A DNA stretch of 64,000 nt from Hyphomicrobium sp. (GCF_019744875.1 NZ_JAIETU010000002.1:310001-374000), one strand, 5' to 3'. Positions 8,109 through 17,058 are shown, numbered from the stretch's first letter. Made by a program: numbers and translations. The notes: generated by a model from the sequence alone, not told the origin.

Positions 8109-9106
8109 GCTCCCTCCGCGACCGGCACGAGGCGGACCTCGGCCAACTTCGCCGCGAGCAGCACGATCAGCGCCGCGATGGCGACGGCAAAGGCGTGCGC
8201 CTTCATGTCCTCGAGCGGGATGCGCTCGAAATAGGTGATGGGGCTGCGCTCAAGCTTGCCGATCTCGGCGATGGCGCCGCTGACGGCTTCCGGATTCTCC
8301 GCTTCGAACGCGCGGTAGCTGATGTTGAGCGACTTGAAGAACTTGTCGAGATGGCGCTCCGGCATGGCTTGCGGCGTGTCGTCCTCGCCGGGGGCGGGAA
8401 CGGTGGAGATGCCGGGCGTGCCGGCGGTGCGCAGAAACAGCCAATAGAGATTGATCGGGCGGCGGGCGAAGGCCGCGCGCAGCGTCTCCTGCACCTTGCG
8501 GTCGATGACGGCCGCGCCGTCCGACACCAGCACGATGACGCGAGACGCGGGCGACGTGTCCGCCTCCTGCATGTCGAGCGACAAGGCCAGACCGCGCCCG
8601 ACGTTGGTGAAGGCAAGGCCCGGGCGGTCGATGGCGTCGATGGCGGCCATGGCGGCTGCCTTGTGCTCCGTCATCGGCAGGACGTGCATCGGCGATGTCG
8701 AGAAGGCGGCGACGCCGACGAGGTCATGATCGCGGTGGGCGATGAAGTCTTTCAGCAGACGCCGCGCGGCGGCCGATTTGCTTTCTTCTCCCCCCTCGGG
8801 CGCGCGCCCGGCGAACGTGTTGTCCATGCTCGACGAGCGGTCAATCAGGAGCACGATGTGCGCGCCCTCGCCTGTCTTCTCGATAGTGCGGCCCAGGCGG
8901 TGGAGGCCGGCGATGCCGAGGATGAGCGCCGTGATGGCGACCGCACCGGCAATGCGCAGCGTCCAGTCGATGGCGACCGAAAGCGGATCGGATTCGATGC
9001 CGTCGAGCGATGACGCGCTCTGCGGGCGCTGCGCGGACCGGAAGAGCGGAAGCAGCGCGAGAGGCAGCAGCAGAAGCAGGGCCGGGCTGGAGACCGCGAG
9101 GTTCAT
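8105..9106 (-). CDS. mxaC: MxaC, von Willebrand factor A domain membrane protein
   Basis: 333 residues with N-terminal hydrophobic helices (LLLLPLALLPLF and IAGAVAITALILGIAGL), a vWA domain with MIDAS motif LIDRSSSMDNTF and a C-terminal membrane helix (AFAVAIAALIVLLAAKLAEV). This BatA-like topology places the vWA domain at the membrane. It overlaps mxaA and mxaK by four bases on each side, indicating coupled translation. It is part of the maturation machinery together with the ATPase MxaR and the DUF58 protein MxaS. Confidence 0.92.
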   Translation of the reverse strand: MNLAVSSPALLLLLPLALLPLFRSAQRPQSASSLDGIESDPLSVAIDWTLRIAGAVAITALILGIAGLHRLGRTIEKTGEGAHIVLLIDRSSSMDNTFAGRAPEGGEESKSAAARRLLKDFIAHRDHDLVGVAAFSTSPMHVLPMTEHKAAAMAAIDAIDRPGLAFTNVGRGLALSLDMQEADTSPASRVIVLVSDGAAVIDRKVQETLRAAFARRPINLYWLFLRTAGTPGISTVPAPGEDDTPQAMPERHLDKFFKSLNISYRAFEAENPEAVSGAIAEIGKLERSPITYFERIPLEDMKAHAFAVAIAALIVLLAAKLAEVRLVPVAEGA

Positions 9107-10017
9107 CGGCTGGCGCGCTCCTGTCGTGCCAGATTGGCCGCAAGCTCCTTGAGCTCGACCGCTCCGAACGTGTCAGGATTGCTTCTCCGCCCTTCGCCGA
9201 AAAAGACCGCGTGGGAGGCTCGGAAAAAACGGTCGACTGCCATGCGCGCGTCGCCATGCTCGGGATGCGTGCCCAGAAACGCATCGACGTCGGCGGCCAT
9301 AAGCCGGCGGCCGGCGGCCGCATCGAAGGCGCGATGCAGGGCGAGAAGCGCGGCGCGATAGCCCTCGGAACCGCCTTGCGCCAGGGCGCGGCCGATCTCG
9401 CGTGTGGCGCGGGAAAAGGGCCGCGCGGGGCGGCGGTGGAACGGCCACCAGGCTAGCTCGCGCGCCAACAGCGCGAGCAGCCCCAGAGAGAGCGCCGCCA
9501 TGATCAGCGCAAACGTGCGCGTAGCTCCAGAGCGCCGCAGGCCGTTGGGGTAATCCGGCCGCAGAAATGTCTCGGCCGTCTCGCCGCTCTTTTCGGGGAA
9601 GATCTCGCGCAGGGGCGACATGAGAAACGTGAACGCCGGAATGGTGGCCGTCGCGGCTCCGCCCGCGCCGCGCACCGCGATCTCGGCCGCCGGGATCGTC
9701 TGCTTGCGCGGGTCGATCGGCGCATAGAACATCTGATAGGTGAGCTTCAGGATGTGGACGCGCGCGTCGCCCCGGCGCACGGCGTGCTGCTCGATGCCGC
9801 GCAGCTCCAGCCAGTAGTTCGACGGGCCCACGCGCGGCAGCGAAGCCGGGACGATCTCATCCTCCAGGCCGGTTTCGATCTCGACCGTGCGTTGCAGCGT
9901 GTCGCCCAGGAAGTAGCCGAATGGGCGCGGTTCGATCATGCGCACGGAGCGCACCTCGGCCGCTGCGTGCTGGGCGAACGCGCCGAGAATGAGAGCCGCG
10001 AGAAGCGCGCGCACCAT
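9103..10017 (-). CDS. mxaA: MxaA, methanol dehydrogenase calcium-insertion protein
   Basis: 304 residues: signal peptide (VRALLAALILGAFAQHAAA), a beta-rich periplasmic part with PFGYFLGDTLQRTVEIETGL and YWLELRGIEQHAVRRGDARV, a membrane helix (FALIMAALSLGLLALLAREL) and a C-terminal helical cytoplasmic tail (GYRAALLALHRAFDAAAGRR). This BatD-like layout fits MxaA, which genetic work in Methylobacterium links to calcium incorporation into methanol dehydrogenase. It starts three bases after the mxaS stop and overlaps mxaC. Confidence 0.92.
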   Translation of the reverse strand: MVRALLAALILGAFAQHAAAEVRSVRMIEPRPFGYFLGDTLQRTVEIETGLEDEIVPASLPRVGPSNYWLELRGIEQHAVRRGDARVHILKLTYQMFYAPIDPRKQTIPAAEIAVRGAGGAATATIPAFTFLMSPLREIFPEKSGETAETFLRPDYPNGLRRSGATRTFALIMAALSLGLLALLARELAWWPFHRRPARPFSRATREIGRALAQGGSEGYRAALLALHRAFDAAAGRRLMAADVDAFLGTHPEHGDARMAVDRFFRASHAVFFGEGRRSNPDTFGAVELKELAANLARQERASR

Positions 10018-10020
10018 CGC

Positions 10021-10896
10021 TCACGCCCCCGCTGCGAGATGGGCGCCGAGGCGATCCCAGGCTATGTGATCGGTAATCTCAAACGGCTCACGGCCGTAGC
10101 GTGCGGCAAGCGAGCGAAAAAAGGACCGGCGCGCCTCGATCCTCCTTTGCCACTCGGCCCGGAGTGAGGGCCTCATGGCGACGAGACGGCGCCGGCCAGT
10201 TTCGAGATCGGAAAGCTCCAGGAGCCCCCACGACGGCAGCTCCGCATTTTCGCGCGAGTCCGAGATCCGGATGGGCACGACATCGTGCGTGCTCAGCTCT
10301 TCGAACACCGCTTCGATCTGCTTCTCGGGGAGCAGAAAGTCCGACACGACGATCACGAGGTTGCGCTTGCGGCCCACGCGGCGCGCGGCGTCGACAAGCC
10401 CGGATGCGCCCCGGCGCAGGGGAACATAGGTGCGGATGGCGTCGACCATCTGCGGCTCGCCAGCGCGGGAACGCTGCGGCGCGACGCACAGCTCCTCGCG
10501 GATCGTCTCGTCGGCGCTGAAGAGGGCGAAGGTGTCCCCTGCCCGGCGTGCGGACGCTGAAAAGACCTGCGCAAGATCGGCCGCGATGGCCATCTTGCGG
10601 GCCGCGCCCGAAAACCCCATCGAGCCCGAGACATCCAGCAGCATCGTGACGCCGATCTGGCTTCTCTCCTCGAAGCGGCGCACGTGCAGGGCGCCGAACG
10701 GATCGCGCATCGTCTGGCGCAGATCGATACGGCGCGGGTCGCGGTATTCGAGCAGGCTGGCGAGATCGCGGAAGACGCCCCCCGAGCCCGCGTGCGTGCT
10801 GCGATGGGCTCCCTGCCGCAGCGCGCGGCTGCGCCAGATGATGCGATAGGGGACGTCCGAGAGCGCGTTGTTCGACGCCATCTCAGTGGCCGTCAT
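10021..10896 (-). CDS. mxaS: MxaS, DUF58-family methanol dehydrogenase maturation protein
   Basis: 291 residues, no signal peptide, so cytoplasmic. A DUF58 / vWA-like core is visible: YRIIWRSRALRQGAHRS at the start, EYRDPRRIDLRQTMRDPFGA, then the MIDAS-like motif LLDVSGSMGFSG and VIVVSDFLLP. DUF58 proteins pair with MoxR AAA ATPases, and the gene overlaps mxaR by four bases (ATGA), consistent with an MxaR-MxaS complex. In other methylotrophs this complex is needed for active methanol dehydrogenase. Confidence 0.92.
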   Translation of the reverse strand: MTATEMASNNALSDVPYRIIWRSRALRQGAHRSTHAGSGGVFRDLASLLEYRDPRRIDLRQTMRDPFGALHVRRFEERSQIGVTMLLDVSGSMGFSGAARKMAIAADLAQVFSASARRAGDTFALFSADETIREELCVAPQRSRAGEPQMVDAIRTYVPLRRGASGLVDAARRVGRKRNLVIVVSDFLLPEKQIEAVFEELSTHDVVPIRISDSRENAELPSWGLLELSDLETGRRRLVAMRPSLRAEWQRRIEARRSFFRSLAARYGREPFEITDHIAWDRLGAHLAAGA

Positions 10897-11942
10897 GGCA
10901 CCGGTATCCGATCGAACAGCGCGCCGATCAGCTCGCGCACGATGGTTTCGCGCCGCAACTCATAAGCCGGTTCGAAGAAGATGCGGTGCGCCATGGTCTC
11001 GAAGAAGACATCGCGCACATCCTCGGGCAGCGCTGCCGAGCGGCCGTCGAGCCAGGCGGCGACGCGGGCCGCGCGCACGAGATAGCTCAGGCCGCGAGGG
11101 CTGGCGCCTGCCGCGACGAGACGCGCGGTGTCGACACCATCGATGTCGATGCCGGCTGCCTTCGGGTTGCGGACGGCCTCCCAGAGGGAGAGCACGTAGC
11201 GCTCCAGCACGTCGCTAGTCTTTGTCTCGTTCTGAATGGCCCGTCCGACATCGTTCAGCAGATCGTGCTTGAGGATGCCTTGCTCGAGCTGCCCGATCAG
11301 CCGGTCGCCATCGTGGTAACGCGTATCGAACGCGAGGGCGCGCCGCGTGGCGTCGTCCGACGGAAGCCCGATGGCGATTTCCATCAAGAAGCGGTCGCGC
11401 GCGGCGGCCGGCAATTCGAACGTTTCTTCGCGCTCGACGCGGTTGCGGTCTGCGAAGACGACGAGATGCGGAAAGTGGAACTCGCGATTGAATGCGGAGA
11501 CGCTGCGCTCGGCCATGATGCGCAGGAGCAATGAATGCACCTGGGGGCGGGCGCGGTTGATCTCGTTGAAGAAGAAGATTGCGAGGTCTTCGCCCGCACG
11601 CAGCACGGGCCCCTCCTCGACGCGCGGTCGGCCATCTTCGGCGAGGTACGTGTGGTAGATGAAATCGCCGGGCATCAGGTCGATGGTGCCCTCGATGCGC
11701 TCGTAGGCCCCGCCCACGCACCGCGCGGCGGCGCGCAACAGCGTCGTCTTACCGACGCCGACGTCACCTTCGAGAAGCACGTGTCCACGTGCGAAAAGCG
11801 CAATCGTAAGCAGGCGAATGACGCGCTGCTGGCCGACGACGGCCTTGGACACTTCCGTTTCGAACTTCTGGGCGCGCTCGCGCCATTCGCGCAAGTCTAT
11901 GCGTTCGGCCACTTCGCCGCTTTCCCTTCTGTCGAGCGCCAT
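10893..11942 (-). CDS. mxaR: MxaR, MoxR-family AAA+ ATPase for methanol dehydrogenase activation
   Basis: 349 residues from the ATG at 11942. An in-frame start 39 bases further upstream has no better ribosome site and would lengthen the usual MoxR N-terminus. Walker A is LEGDVGVGKTTLLRA, Walker B IFFFNEINRARPQ, sensor region VVFADRNRVEREETFELP and arginine-rich AARDRFLM; the lid is ASPRGLSYLVRAARVAAWLD. MoxR ATPases act as chaperones for metal insertion with vWA partners. It is separated from mxaI by 145 bases that include a tetraloop hairpin, so its expression is probably set lower than mxaFJGI. Confidence 0.94.
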   Translation of the reverse strand: MALDRRESGEVAERIDLREWRERAQKFETEVSKAVVGQQRVIRLLTIALFARGHVLLEGDVGVGKTTLLRAAARCVGGAYERIEGTIDLMPGDFIYHTYLAEDGRPRVEEGPVLRAGEDLAIFFFNEINRARPQVHSLLLRIMAERSVSAFNREFHFPHLVVFADRNRVEREETFELPAAARDRFLMEIAIGLPSDDATRRALAFDTRYHDGDRLIGQLEQGILKHDLLNDVGRAIQNETKTSDVLERYVLSLWEAVRNPKAAGIDIDGVDTARLVAAGASPRGLSYLVRAARVAAWLDGRSAALPEDVRDVFFETMAHRIFFEPAYELRRETIVRELIGALFDRIPVP

Positions 11943-11990
11943 CTTTGACCTCGCGGCGCGCGGAGCCGACCCGTCGCCCATTCAAAAGGA

Positions 11991-12010
11991 GGTGCGGCCG
12001 AAGCCGCACC
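11991..12010 (-). promoter_or_regulatory. UUCG-loop stem-loop between mxaI and mxaR
   Basis: A perfect 8-bp stem GGTGCGGC / GCCGCACC closes a four-base loop that reads TTCG on the minus strand, an exceptionally stable tetraloop. TCCTTTTG follows, which is only weakly T-rich. It lies 77 bases after the mxaI stop and 48 bases before mxaR. It could be a partial terminator or a 3-prime mRNA stabiliser that separates the abundant structural genes from the maturation genes. Confidence 0.6.
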
Positions 12011-12087
12011 CCAAGAACCCTCGGAGAGGAAGCAGAGCACTTTGCAAGCGTGGCACCGCAGCCGAGGAGACTAGAACGCCGAAGCTT

Positions 12088-12378
12088 CTAGAGCTTCGAT
12101 ACGTCGTAAACCCACTTGCCGGTCTTCTTGAAGTGCTCAGCGCGCTTCTTGTTGCGTGCGTCCTGGCCGTCAAGAGCAGCCTGCTGCTTGGCGAGCTCAG
12201 CCGGGTTGTGCTTCGGATCGTACTTCGAGCCGGCCACCTTATCGGGATAGCCAGGCTTGGCTTCCCAGCAGTTGCCGGGGGCCTTGCACTTGGTGCCGTC
12301 GTAGGCGCCGGCTGCACCGGCTCCGATCGCGAGCACAAGCGCTCCTGCTGCAACGGTGACAATAGACTTGATCGTCAT
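12088..12378 (-). CDS. mxaI: MxaI, methanol dehydrogenase small (beta) subunit
   Basis: 96 residues from the ATG at 12378, which follows GAGGA; the longer open frame lacks a proper signal start. The signal peptide TIKSIVTVAAGALVLAIGAG is cleaved before YDGTKCKAPGNCWEAKPGYP, the typical mature start of the beta subunit with its disulfide cysteines. The rest is a lysine-rich long helix (AALDGQDARNKKRAEHFKKT) that wraps on MxaF. With MxaF it forms the alpha2-beta2 periplasmic enzyme. It is the fourth gene of the operon, as in other mxaFJGI clusters. Confidence 0.97.
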   Translation of the reverse strand: MTIKSIVTVAAGALVLAIGAGAAGAYDGTKCKAPGNCWEAKPGYPDKVAGSKYDPKHNPAELAKQQAALDGQDARNKKRAEHFKKTGKWVYDVSKL

Positions 12379-12474
12379 GGGTCGTTCCTCCAAATCGTCT
12401 TCCACTTCGAGCGGTTTCATCCGCCTTGACACCCACATGCTGTCGGGAGCGCCTTTTACAGGGCGCCTTGCCGA

Positions 12475-13053
12475 CTAGTTTGCGGATACCTTGCACTCAT
12501 CCCCGTCGGCGGCTTTGGCGCTGCCGTCCGCGGACGCGTGTTCTTCGGGCTTGTATGGCTTGAACGTCTTCTTCTGCTCTTCGGTCAGCCAATCGGCATC
12601 CGCGACATCGCCTGAGTAGATGTGGCGGATCCAAGCCATCAACTTCAGAAGCTCATCGAGCGTCAGATCGCTGTGCGGGCCCATCATGCCTTGCGCGCCG
12701 CCGTAGATCGTCTCGAAGAGACCTTTGTCCGTCTTGTTCTTCGGGTAGGTCCAATAGTTGTCGGCGAGACCCGGGCCAACCTTGCCTTCGCCCACGTGGC
12801 CATGACAGCCCGAGCACGACGTCAGGTAGACTTCTTCACCCTTCGGCAGGCATGCCTTGACCTCGGTGTAGAGGTTGACACCGCTTTCGAGGAAGTGCTT
12901 GACCGCTGCCGTATCGCGCCCTTCCGGATTGGAAGATTCCGGCACCTTGAGATCGTCACCCGTAATCGTGTTGCGGAAAGTTTCCGCCGCCACGGCCGTT
13001 CCGGTAATCATCGCGGCGACCGCCGCCATCACAACAAGTGCCTTGCTCTTCAT
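12475..13053 (-). CDS. mxaG: MxaG, cytochrome cL, electron acceptor of methanol dehydrogenase
   Basis: 192 residues from the ATG at 13053 (MKSKALVVMAAVAAMITGTA signal peptide). An alternative ATG 18 bases upstream is in frame but gives an acidic, poorer start. One haem c site, TSCSGCHGHVGEGK, and the distal methionine in GGAQGMMGPHSD. The C-terminal extension after the cytochrome fold ends in ECKVSAN and is typical of the large cytochrome cL. It receives single electrons from the PQQ of MxaFI and passes them to a class I cytochrome c. Confidence 0.96.
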   Translation of the reverse strand: MKSKALVVMAAVAAMITGTAVAAETFRNTITGDDLKVPESSNPEGRDTAAVKHFLESGVNLYTEVKACLPKGEEVYLTSCSGCHGHVGEGKVGPGLADNYWTYPKNKTDKGLFETIYGGAQGMMGPHSDLTLDELLKLMAWIRHIYSGDVADADWLTEEQKKTFKPYKPEEHASADGSAKAADGDECKVSAN

Positions 13054-13101
13054 CGTGTAATCGCCATCCATTCTTTAACGCTTGATCTGTTCAGCCGCGT
13101 C

Positions 13102-13980
13102 TTACGAGCGCGGCAATCCTCCGACGAGCGGGATGCCCTCGTCCTTCAGGATTTCCTCGATCTTCGGCTTTGCTTTCTCGAGCGCTGCTTCGAGCGCGGC
13201 GAGAAGAGCCTTGTCATCCTTGCGGACGCCGGCAGACTGGTCGAAATGGTGCGGAACCTTCTCGCCGTCGCTGCGGGTGTTGTTGTCGGGGATGACGGTG
13301 AGCATGATCTTGTCGGAGGCCTTCGCGTAGCGGGCCACTTCGGGTGCAAAATTGATCGCGACGTCAGCCGTGCCGTCGGCGACCTCGTTGACCATCCGCT
13401 GGGGCGGAATGCGCGTGAACTTGTTGCGCTTGTCCTGGAAGTTGGTCAGCGAGTGCATGTAGTTGAAGTGCTCGCGGAAGAGGCCGATCTTCTCGAGCAT
13501 GATCTGGGCAGGCGATCCCGGCGTGAAGCCGATCTTGGACGCCTTGGCGAGGTCCGGGCTCGACCAGTCCTTGATGTCGAGCTTAGTGTCCTTGCGCTGG
13601 ATGAACACGTAGGGCGCGCGGTAGTACGGCTTGGTCGTCAGGACGCGATCGTCGCCGGTGTCGAGGCCCATGACAACGTCGCAGCGCTTCACGTCCAAAA
13701 GATCGCGCACGAGGTAGATCGCAGGCTTGTTCAAGTAGACGAACATCGGGCTGCGGCCCATGGCTTCCGCCAGCGCAATTGCGATCTTGTTCTCGAAGCC
13801 AGAGCCGTCGCGGTTCGAATAGGGGAGCTCATCGGCGGCGGCGCAGATGCGCAGAGCATTCGGGTTTTCGACGTCATCGTCGGCGGCAAGCACCGGGGCC
13901 GCCATCAAGCCGGCTGCGAGAGCCGGCGCGGCAAGGCCGAATTTCATAAACGCGAAGCTGAAGGAGGCAAAACGCTTCAT
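13102..13980 (-). CDS. mxaJ: MxaJ, periplasmic solute-binding-like protein of methanol oxidation
   Basis: 292 residues from the ATG at 13980, whose signal peptide (KRFASFSFAFMKFGLAAPAL, ending near VLA) supports this start. The mature protein is a family 3 solute-binding fold: NALRICAAADELPYSNRDGS, GFENKIAIALAEAMGR, LDTGDDRVLTTKPYYRAPYV and a closing PKIEEILKDEGIPLVGG. MxaJ is encoded between mxaF and mxaG in all such operons and is thought to assist assembly of methanol dehydrogenase. A 217-base gap containing a stem-loop separates it from mxaF. Confidence 0.95.
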   Translation of the reverse strand: MKRFASFSFAFMKFGLAAPALAAGLMAAPVLAADDDVENPNALRICAAADELPYSNRDGSGFENKIAIALAEAMGRSPMFVYLNKPAIYLVRDLLDVKRCDVVMGLDTGDDRVLTTKPYYRAPYVFIQRKDTKLDIKDWSSPDLAKASKIGFTPGSPAQIMLEKIGLFREHFNYMHSLTNFQDKRNKFTRIPPQRMVNEVADGTADVAINFAPEVARYAKASDKIMLTVIPDNNTRSDGEKVPHHFDQSAGVRKDDKALLAALEAALEKAKPKIEEILKDEGIPLVGGLPRS

Positions 13981-14142
13981 AGTCTCTACCCTTGGGTTTC
14001 CTCTTGTGGTTTCGGGCCTGCCGTCTGTTTTGCTTCCGGACACGGGCCCGGGCTTTGCGGCTTGGCTCGGCGCACACTCCATCCCGGACGCTTCAGATGC
14101 GTCTCTCGCGGTTGTGCGGCTTTTAGCTAGGTCGTGAAGAGC

Positions 14143-14178
14143 CGCCGCAGTGCCTCATTGAGGTTCGGCACTGCGGCG
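14143..14178 (-). promoter_or_regulatory. Strong stem-loop in the mxaF-mxaJ intercistronic region
   Basis: A perfect 12-bp stem CGCCGCAGTGCC (14143-14154) / GGCACTGCGGCG (14167-14178) with a 12-nt loop, 19 bases after the mxaF stop on the minus strand. No T-run follows, so it is not a standard terminator. It is well placed to protect the 3-prime end of the mxaF message or to attenuate transcription into mxaJGI, giving MxaF in excess over MxaJ. Confidence 0.7.
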
Positions 14179-14197
14179 ACCGTTAGTTCAGGCTGGA

Positions 14198-16093
14198 TCA
14201 GCCCTTGCTGTCGAACTCACCGACGTTGATGTCTTCCGAGTAGGGGTTCTTGCCATCGAGCGAGAACACCTGGAGGCCACCACCCATCTGCGTGTAGTTC
14301 TGCAGGTTCTTGAAGGCGCCAACCGCACCGAGACCGGCCGTCGGATCCTGGAGGTCGAACACGAGGCCAACGCCCGGCCAGCCACCGACGCCGTACATGA
14401 TGGCGACGTACTGGGTGCCCTTGTGCTCATACGTCATCGGGTGACCGATCACGCCCGAGGGAAGCTTGTACTTCCAGAGCAGCTCACCGGTGTCAGAGTT
14501 GCGAGCCTTGATGAAGCCATCCAGCGTTCCGTAGAACACCAGGTTGCCTGCGGTCGACAGCGTGCCGCCCCAGACAGAGAAGCGCTCCATCTTTTCCCAC
14601 TTGTACTCGCCGGAGATCGCGTTGTAGGCCTTGATCTGACCGAGGCCGAGGTAGTTCTGGCGATCGCCCTTCGGGCCCGGGTACATCCACAGCGTTGCGC
14701 CGACGAAGAACTGGCCGGCACGATAGGGAAGCATGAAGGGCTCCCAATCCATGCAGATGTGGTTGATGCCCATGAAGAAGAGTTCCTTCGTGGGATCGTA
14801 GCTGTCGTGGCCCTGGTTGTGGTAGCCCATGGCCGACGGGCAGATTTCCTTGCCCTTATGGTCCATGCGCGTGCCGTACTCAGGATCGCGAACCGGCAGA
14901 CCCGACTTCAGGTCGACCTGCTTTACCCAGTTGACCGTGTCGTCGAGCTTGTTAGCCGAGACCAGGTCGCCGTTTTCACGGTCGAGGGTGTAGACGATGC
15001 CGTTACGATCCGGATGGGTCAGAAGCTTACGCTTCTTGCCAGCCTTGTCGGTCTGTTCCGACAGGATCATGACGTTGACGCCTGCGTAGTCCCACTCGTC
15101 GTGCGGGGTCTTCTGATAGCCGAACTTGGCCTGTCCGGTGTCCGCATCGCGGCCCCAGATGGTCATCGTCCACTTGTTGTCGCCCGGACGCATGGTCTCG
15201 TTCCACGGCGCCGGGTTGCCCGAGCCGTAGTGGAAGAGGTTGGTCTCGGGGTCGTAGGCGTACCAGCCCCAGTTCGTGCCGCCGCCGATCTTCCAGGCGT
15301 CGCCTTCCCAGGTGCCAGTGCCGAGGCCCTTCTGGCCGTAGTGCGGGTTGGCGCTGTTGAAGTCGGCTGCGAGGCCCACTTCGTTGTCCGGACCGGTCGC
15401 GTAAACGCGCCAGACCTGCTCGCCCGTCTTGACGTTGTAGGCGGTCGTGTAACCGCGAACACCGAGCTCTGCACCCGAGGAGCCGACGAGAGCCAGATCC
15501 TTGATGACGTAAGGAGCCTGAGTCAGCGTCTGGCCGACCTTGATGTCGCCGTTCTCAACCTTCCAGTACTCTTCGCCGGTCTCGGCGTTGAGGGCCACAA
15601 GGTGAGCGTCGAGCTGGGTCTTGATGATCAGCGCAGGCGTCTTGCCGTCGCCCGGCCAGTAAGCCAGACCGCGGTTCACGAGGTCGCAGCAAGCGACCGA
15701 GCGTGCGGCCGGGTCCTGCTTCGGCTTGTGCTGCCACAGGATGTGGCCCGGGTCGTTCAGGTCGAGAGCGAACGTGTTGTTCGGAAACGAGGTGTGAACG
15801 TACATCACGTTGTTGACAACGAGCGGCGTTCCCTCGTGCCCGTGCAGCAGACCCGTCGAGAACGACCAGGCAGCGCGGAGCTGCTTAACGTTCTCGGTGC
15901 TGATCTGCGTGTTGGGGCTGTAGTTCTGAGAGCTGTAGTTCTTGCCCGGCATGACCCAGTTTTCGTTGCTCTTCGAAAGCTCATTGAGCTTGTCGTTGGC
16001 GAACGAAACCGAAGCCGAACCCACTTGCATGGCGACCGTCAGCGCGACGCAAGACGCGCCTGCCAGCAGCCCCGTACCCAGGTGCTTCATCAT
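14198..16093 (-). CDS. mxaF: MxaF, methanol dehydrogenase large (alpha) subunit, Ca/PQQ-dependent
   Basis: 631 residues, eight-bladed PQQ propeller in the periplasm. The signal peptide ends near VSFA, and the mature protein begins [20 protein letters not shown]. Diagnostic features are the adjacent-cysteine motif [46 protein letters not shown], and the catalytic region [14 protein letters not shown]. The residue two after the catalytic Asp is Ala, as in calcium enzymes, whereas lanthanide XoxF has Asp there. The C-terminus has the blade [20 protein letters not shown]. It is the first gene of the mxa operon; the start ATG-ATG-AAG follows AGGGA. Confidence 0.98.
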   Translation of the reverse strand: MMKHLGTGLLAGASCVALTVAMQVGSASVSFANDKLNELSKSNENWVMPGKNYSSQNYSPNTQISTENVKQLRAAWSFSTGLLHGHEGTPLVVNNVMYVHTSFPNNTFALDLNDPGHILWQHKPKQDPAARSVACCDLVNRGLAYWPGDGKTPALIIKTQLDAHLVALNAETGEEYWKVENGDIKVGQTLTQAPYVIKDLALVGSSGAELGVRGYTTAYNVKTGEQVWRVYATGPDNEVGLAADFNSANPHYGQKGLGTGTWEGDAWKIGGGTNWGWYAYDPETNLFHYGSGNPAPWNETMRPGDNKWTMTIWGRDADTGQAKFGYQKTPHDEWDYAGVNVMILSEQTDKAGKKRKLLTHPDRNGIVYTLDRENGDLVSANKLDDTVNWVKQVDLKSGLPVRDPEYGTRMDHKGKEICPSAMGYHNQGHDSYDPTKELFFMGINHICMDWEPFMLPYRAGQFFVGATLWMYPGPKGDRQNYLGLGQIKAYNAISGEYKWEKMERFSVWGGTLSTAGNLVFYGTLDGFIKARNSDTGELLWKYKLPSGVIGHPMTYEHKGTQYVAIMYGVGGWPGVGLVFDLQDPTAGLGAVGAFKNLQNYTQMGGGLQVFSLDGKNPYSEDINVGEFDSKG

Positions 16094-16521
16094 TCCCTAA
16101 ACCTCGCGTTATCCATCCCAAGGTCGCGGCAGTTCCCGCGTTGCGCTCCGGAGGGAAAAACCACCCGGCGCTGGCGCGGCCTGCCACTGTTCAAATTCGC
16201 GATGGCCACTGACCAATTCTCGGACATCGCGAGCACGTTTCGATCCGCTCGGCACGCAGAGGACTTAGCTATCCGCTGCGACATTGCATCTCGTTCCGTG
16301 GGCTCACGCTAGACTGCGACTTTCGTATCGGTCTCTAGTCCGACTGGCAGACATCAGCGGGAAACAACTGCAAACCCGCCGGGCTAGTGCCGGTTCACGG
16401 CTCGCATGTAACTGTGTAACGTTTTTGTGATTGCGCTCGGGAGCAAGCTTGTGGTGTTTCAAGGCGAACACGACGCAGCGCATGCGTCGGCGGACGCATT
16501 CTTGAAGAGGCTTCGACCAGC
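16094..16521. promoter_or_regulatory. Divergent promoter region between mxaF and the lipoprotein/MxaB-like genes
   Basis: About 430 bases without a supported gene. It must hold the mxaF promoter and probably the divergent one. I searched by eye for the AAGACA / TAGAAA pair described for Methylobacterium mxaF and did not find it. The most notable element is the inverted repeat listed separately at 16197-16232. Position suggests that the response regulator encoded next door binds somewhere here. Confidence 0.5.
16197..16232. promoter_or_regulatory. Inverted repeat upstream of mxaF
   Basis: TCGCGATG at 16197-16204 and its exact reverse complement CATCGCGA at 16225-16232, separated by 20 bases (half-site centres 28 bases apart). 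It lies 104-139 bases upstream of the mxaF start. This is a candidate binding site for a dimeric activator. The spacing is not a whole number of helical turns, which weakens the case. Confidence 0.3.
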
Positions 16522-17058
16522 GTGCCTTGCTCTCGACATCAGAAACTGATCGGCGCGCCGGTGCGGACTTCGTCCGTGATCGCAGCCATTCTGATCGGCA
16601 CGATTACAATCGGCGGGTGCGGCGACGAAGCGACGACCGAGCATGCGAAAGCGCCTGCGAGCGGCGAACCTGCCTACACGGTCAAGTGGCTCGAGGTTTC
16701 GAGCCCCTTGAGCCCGGCCCAGTGGCTCGTCAGCAAGCGCGACAATACGTTGAAGCCGGCCGACGACGCCGACGTAATCACCGTTGCAGACCGGCTCGCC
16801 GCTGCAAACGAGCGATATCGTGAAGGCGAGCGCATGATCGCCAATCGCGCCTCGCAGCTTTCCGACATGCTCGCGCCGCTCGGCATCGTCGAGAGCCCCA
16901 TCGAAATTCTGGACGATCTCACGAGCATTGCCGGAGAGGTCAACCAAACGGAAGGCTTCGGCGCAATCAGCCAGCACTACTTCAATCTTCGCGTTGCGCG
17001 CGTCGAGCGGCAGGACGCGCTTGCCGCTCTCAAAACCCACTATGGACCACGGCGCTAA
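16522..17058 (+). CDS. Putative lipoprotein of unknown function, upstream of the MxaB-like regulator
   Basis: 178 residues from a GTG at 16522 preceded by GAAGAGG; a second in-frame GTG at 16561 would give a more compact signal peptide. A hydrophobic stretch VIAAILIGTITIGGC ends in a lipobox cysteine followed by GDEATTEHAKAP. The mature part is helical (VADRLAAANERYREGERMIA, ASQLSDMLAPLGIVESPIEI) and contains no motif I recognise. It is divergent from mxaF and 20 bases upstream of the response regulator gene, so the two are probably cotranscribed. A sensory or accessory role in the regulator pathway is possible but unsupported by sequence. Confidence 0.7.
   Translation: MPCSRHQKLIGAPVRTSSVIAAILIGTITIGGCGDEATTEHAKAPASGEPAYTVKWLEVSSPLSPAQWLVSKRDNTLKPADDADVITVADRLAAANERYREGERMIANRASQLSDMLAPLGIVESPIEILDDLTSIAGEVNQTEGFGAISQHYFNLRVARVERQDALAALKTHYGPRR

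Noticed and set aside
10893-11981. Longer open frame for mxaR starting at 11981
   Set aside because: The ATG at 11942 has a better ribosome site and gives the usual MoxR N-terminus; the extra 13 residues look non-native.
13054-13071. Upstream ATG for mxaG giving an acidic MDGDYT leader
   Set aside because: The internal ATG at 13053 begins a normal signal peptide and has GGATGG upstream, so it was preferred.
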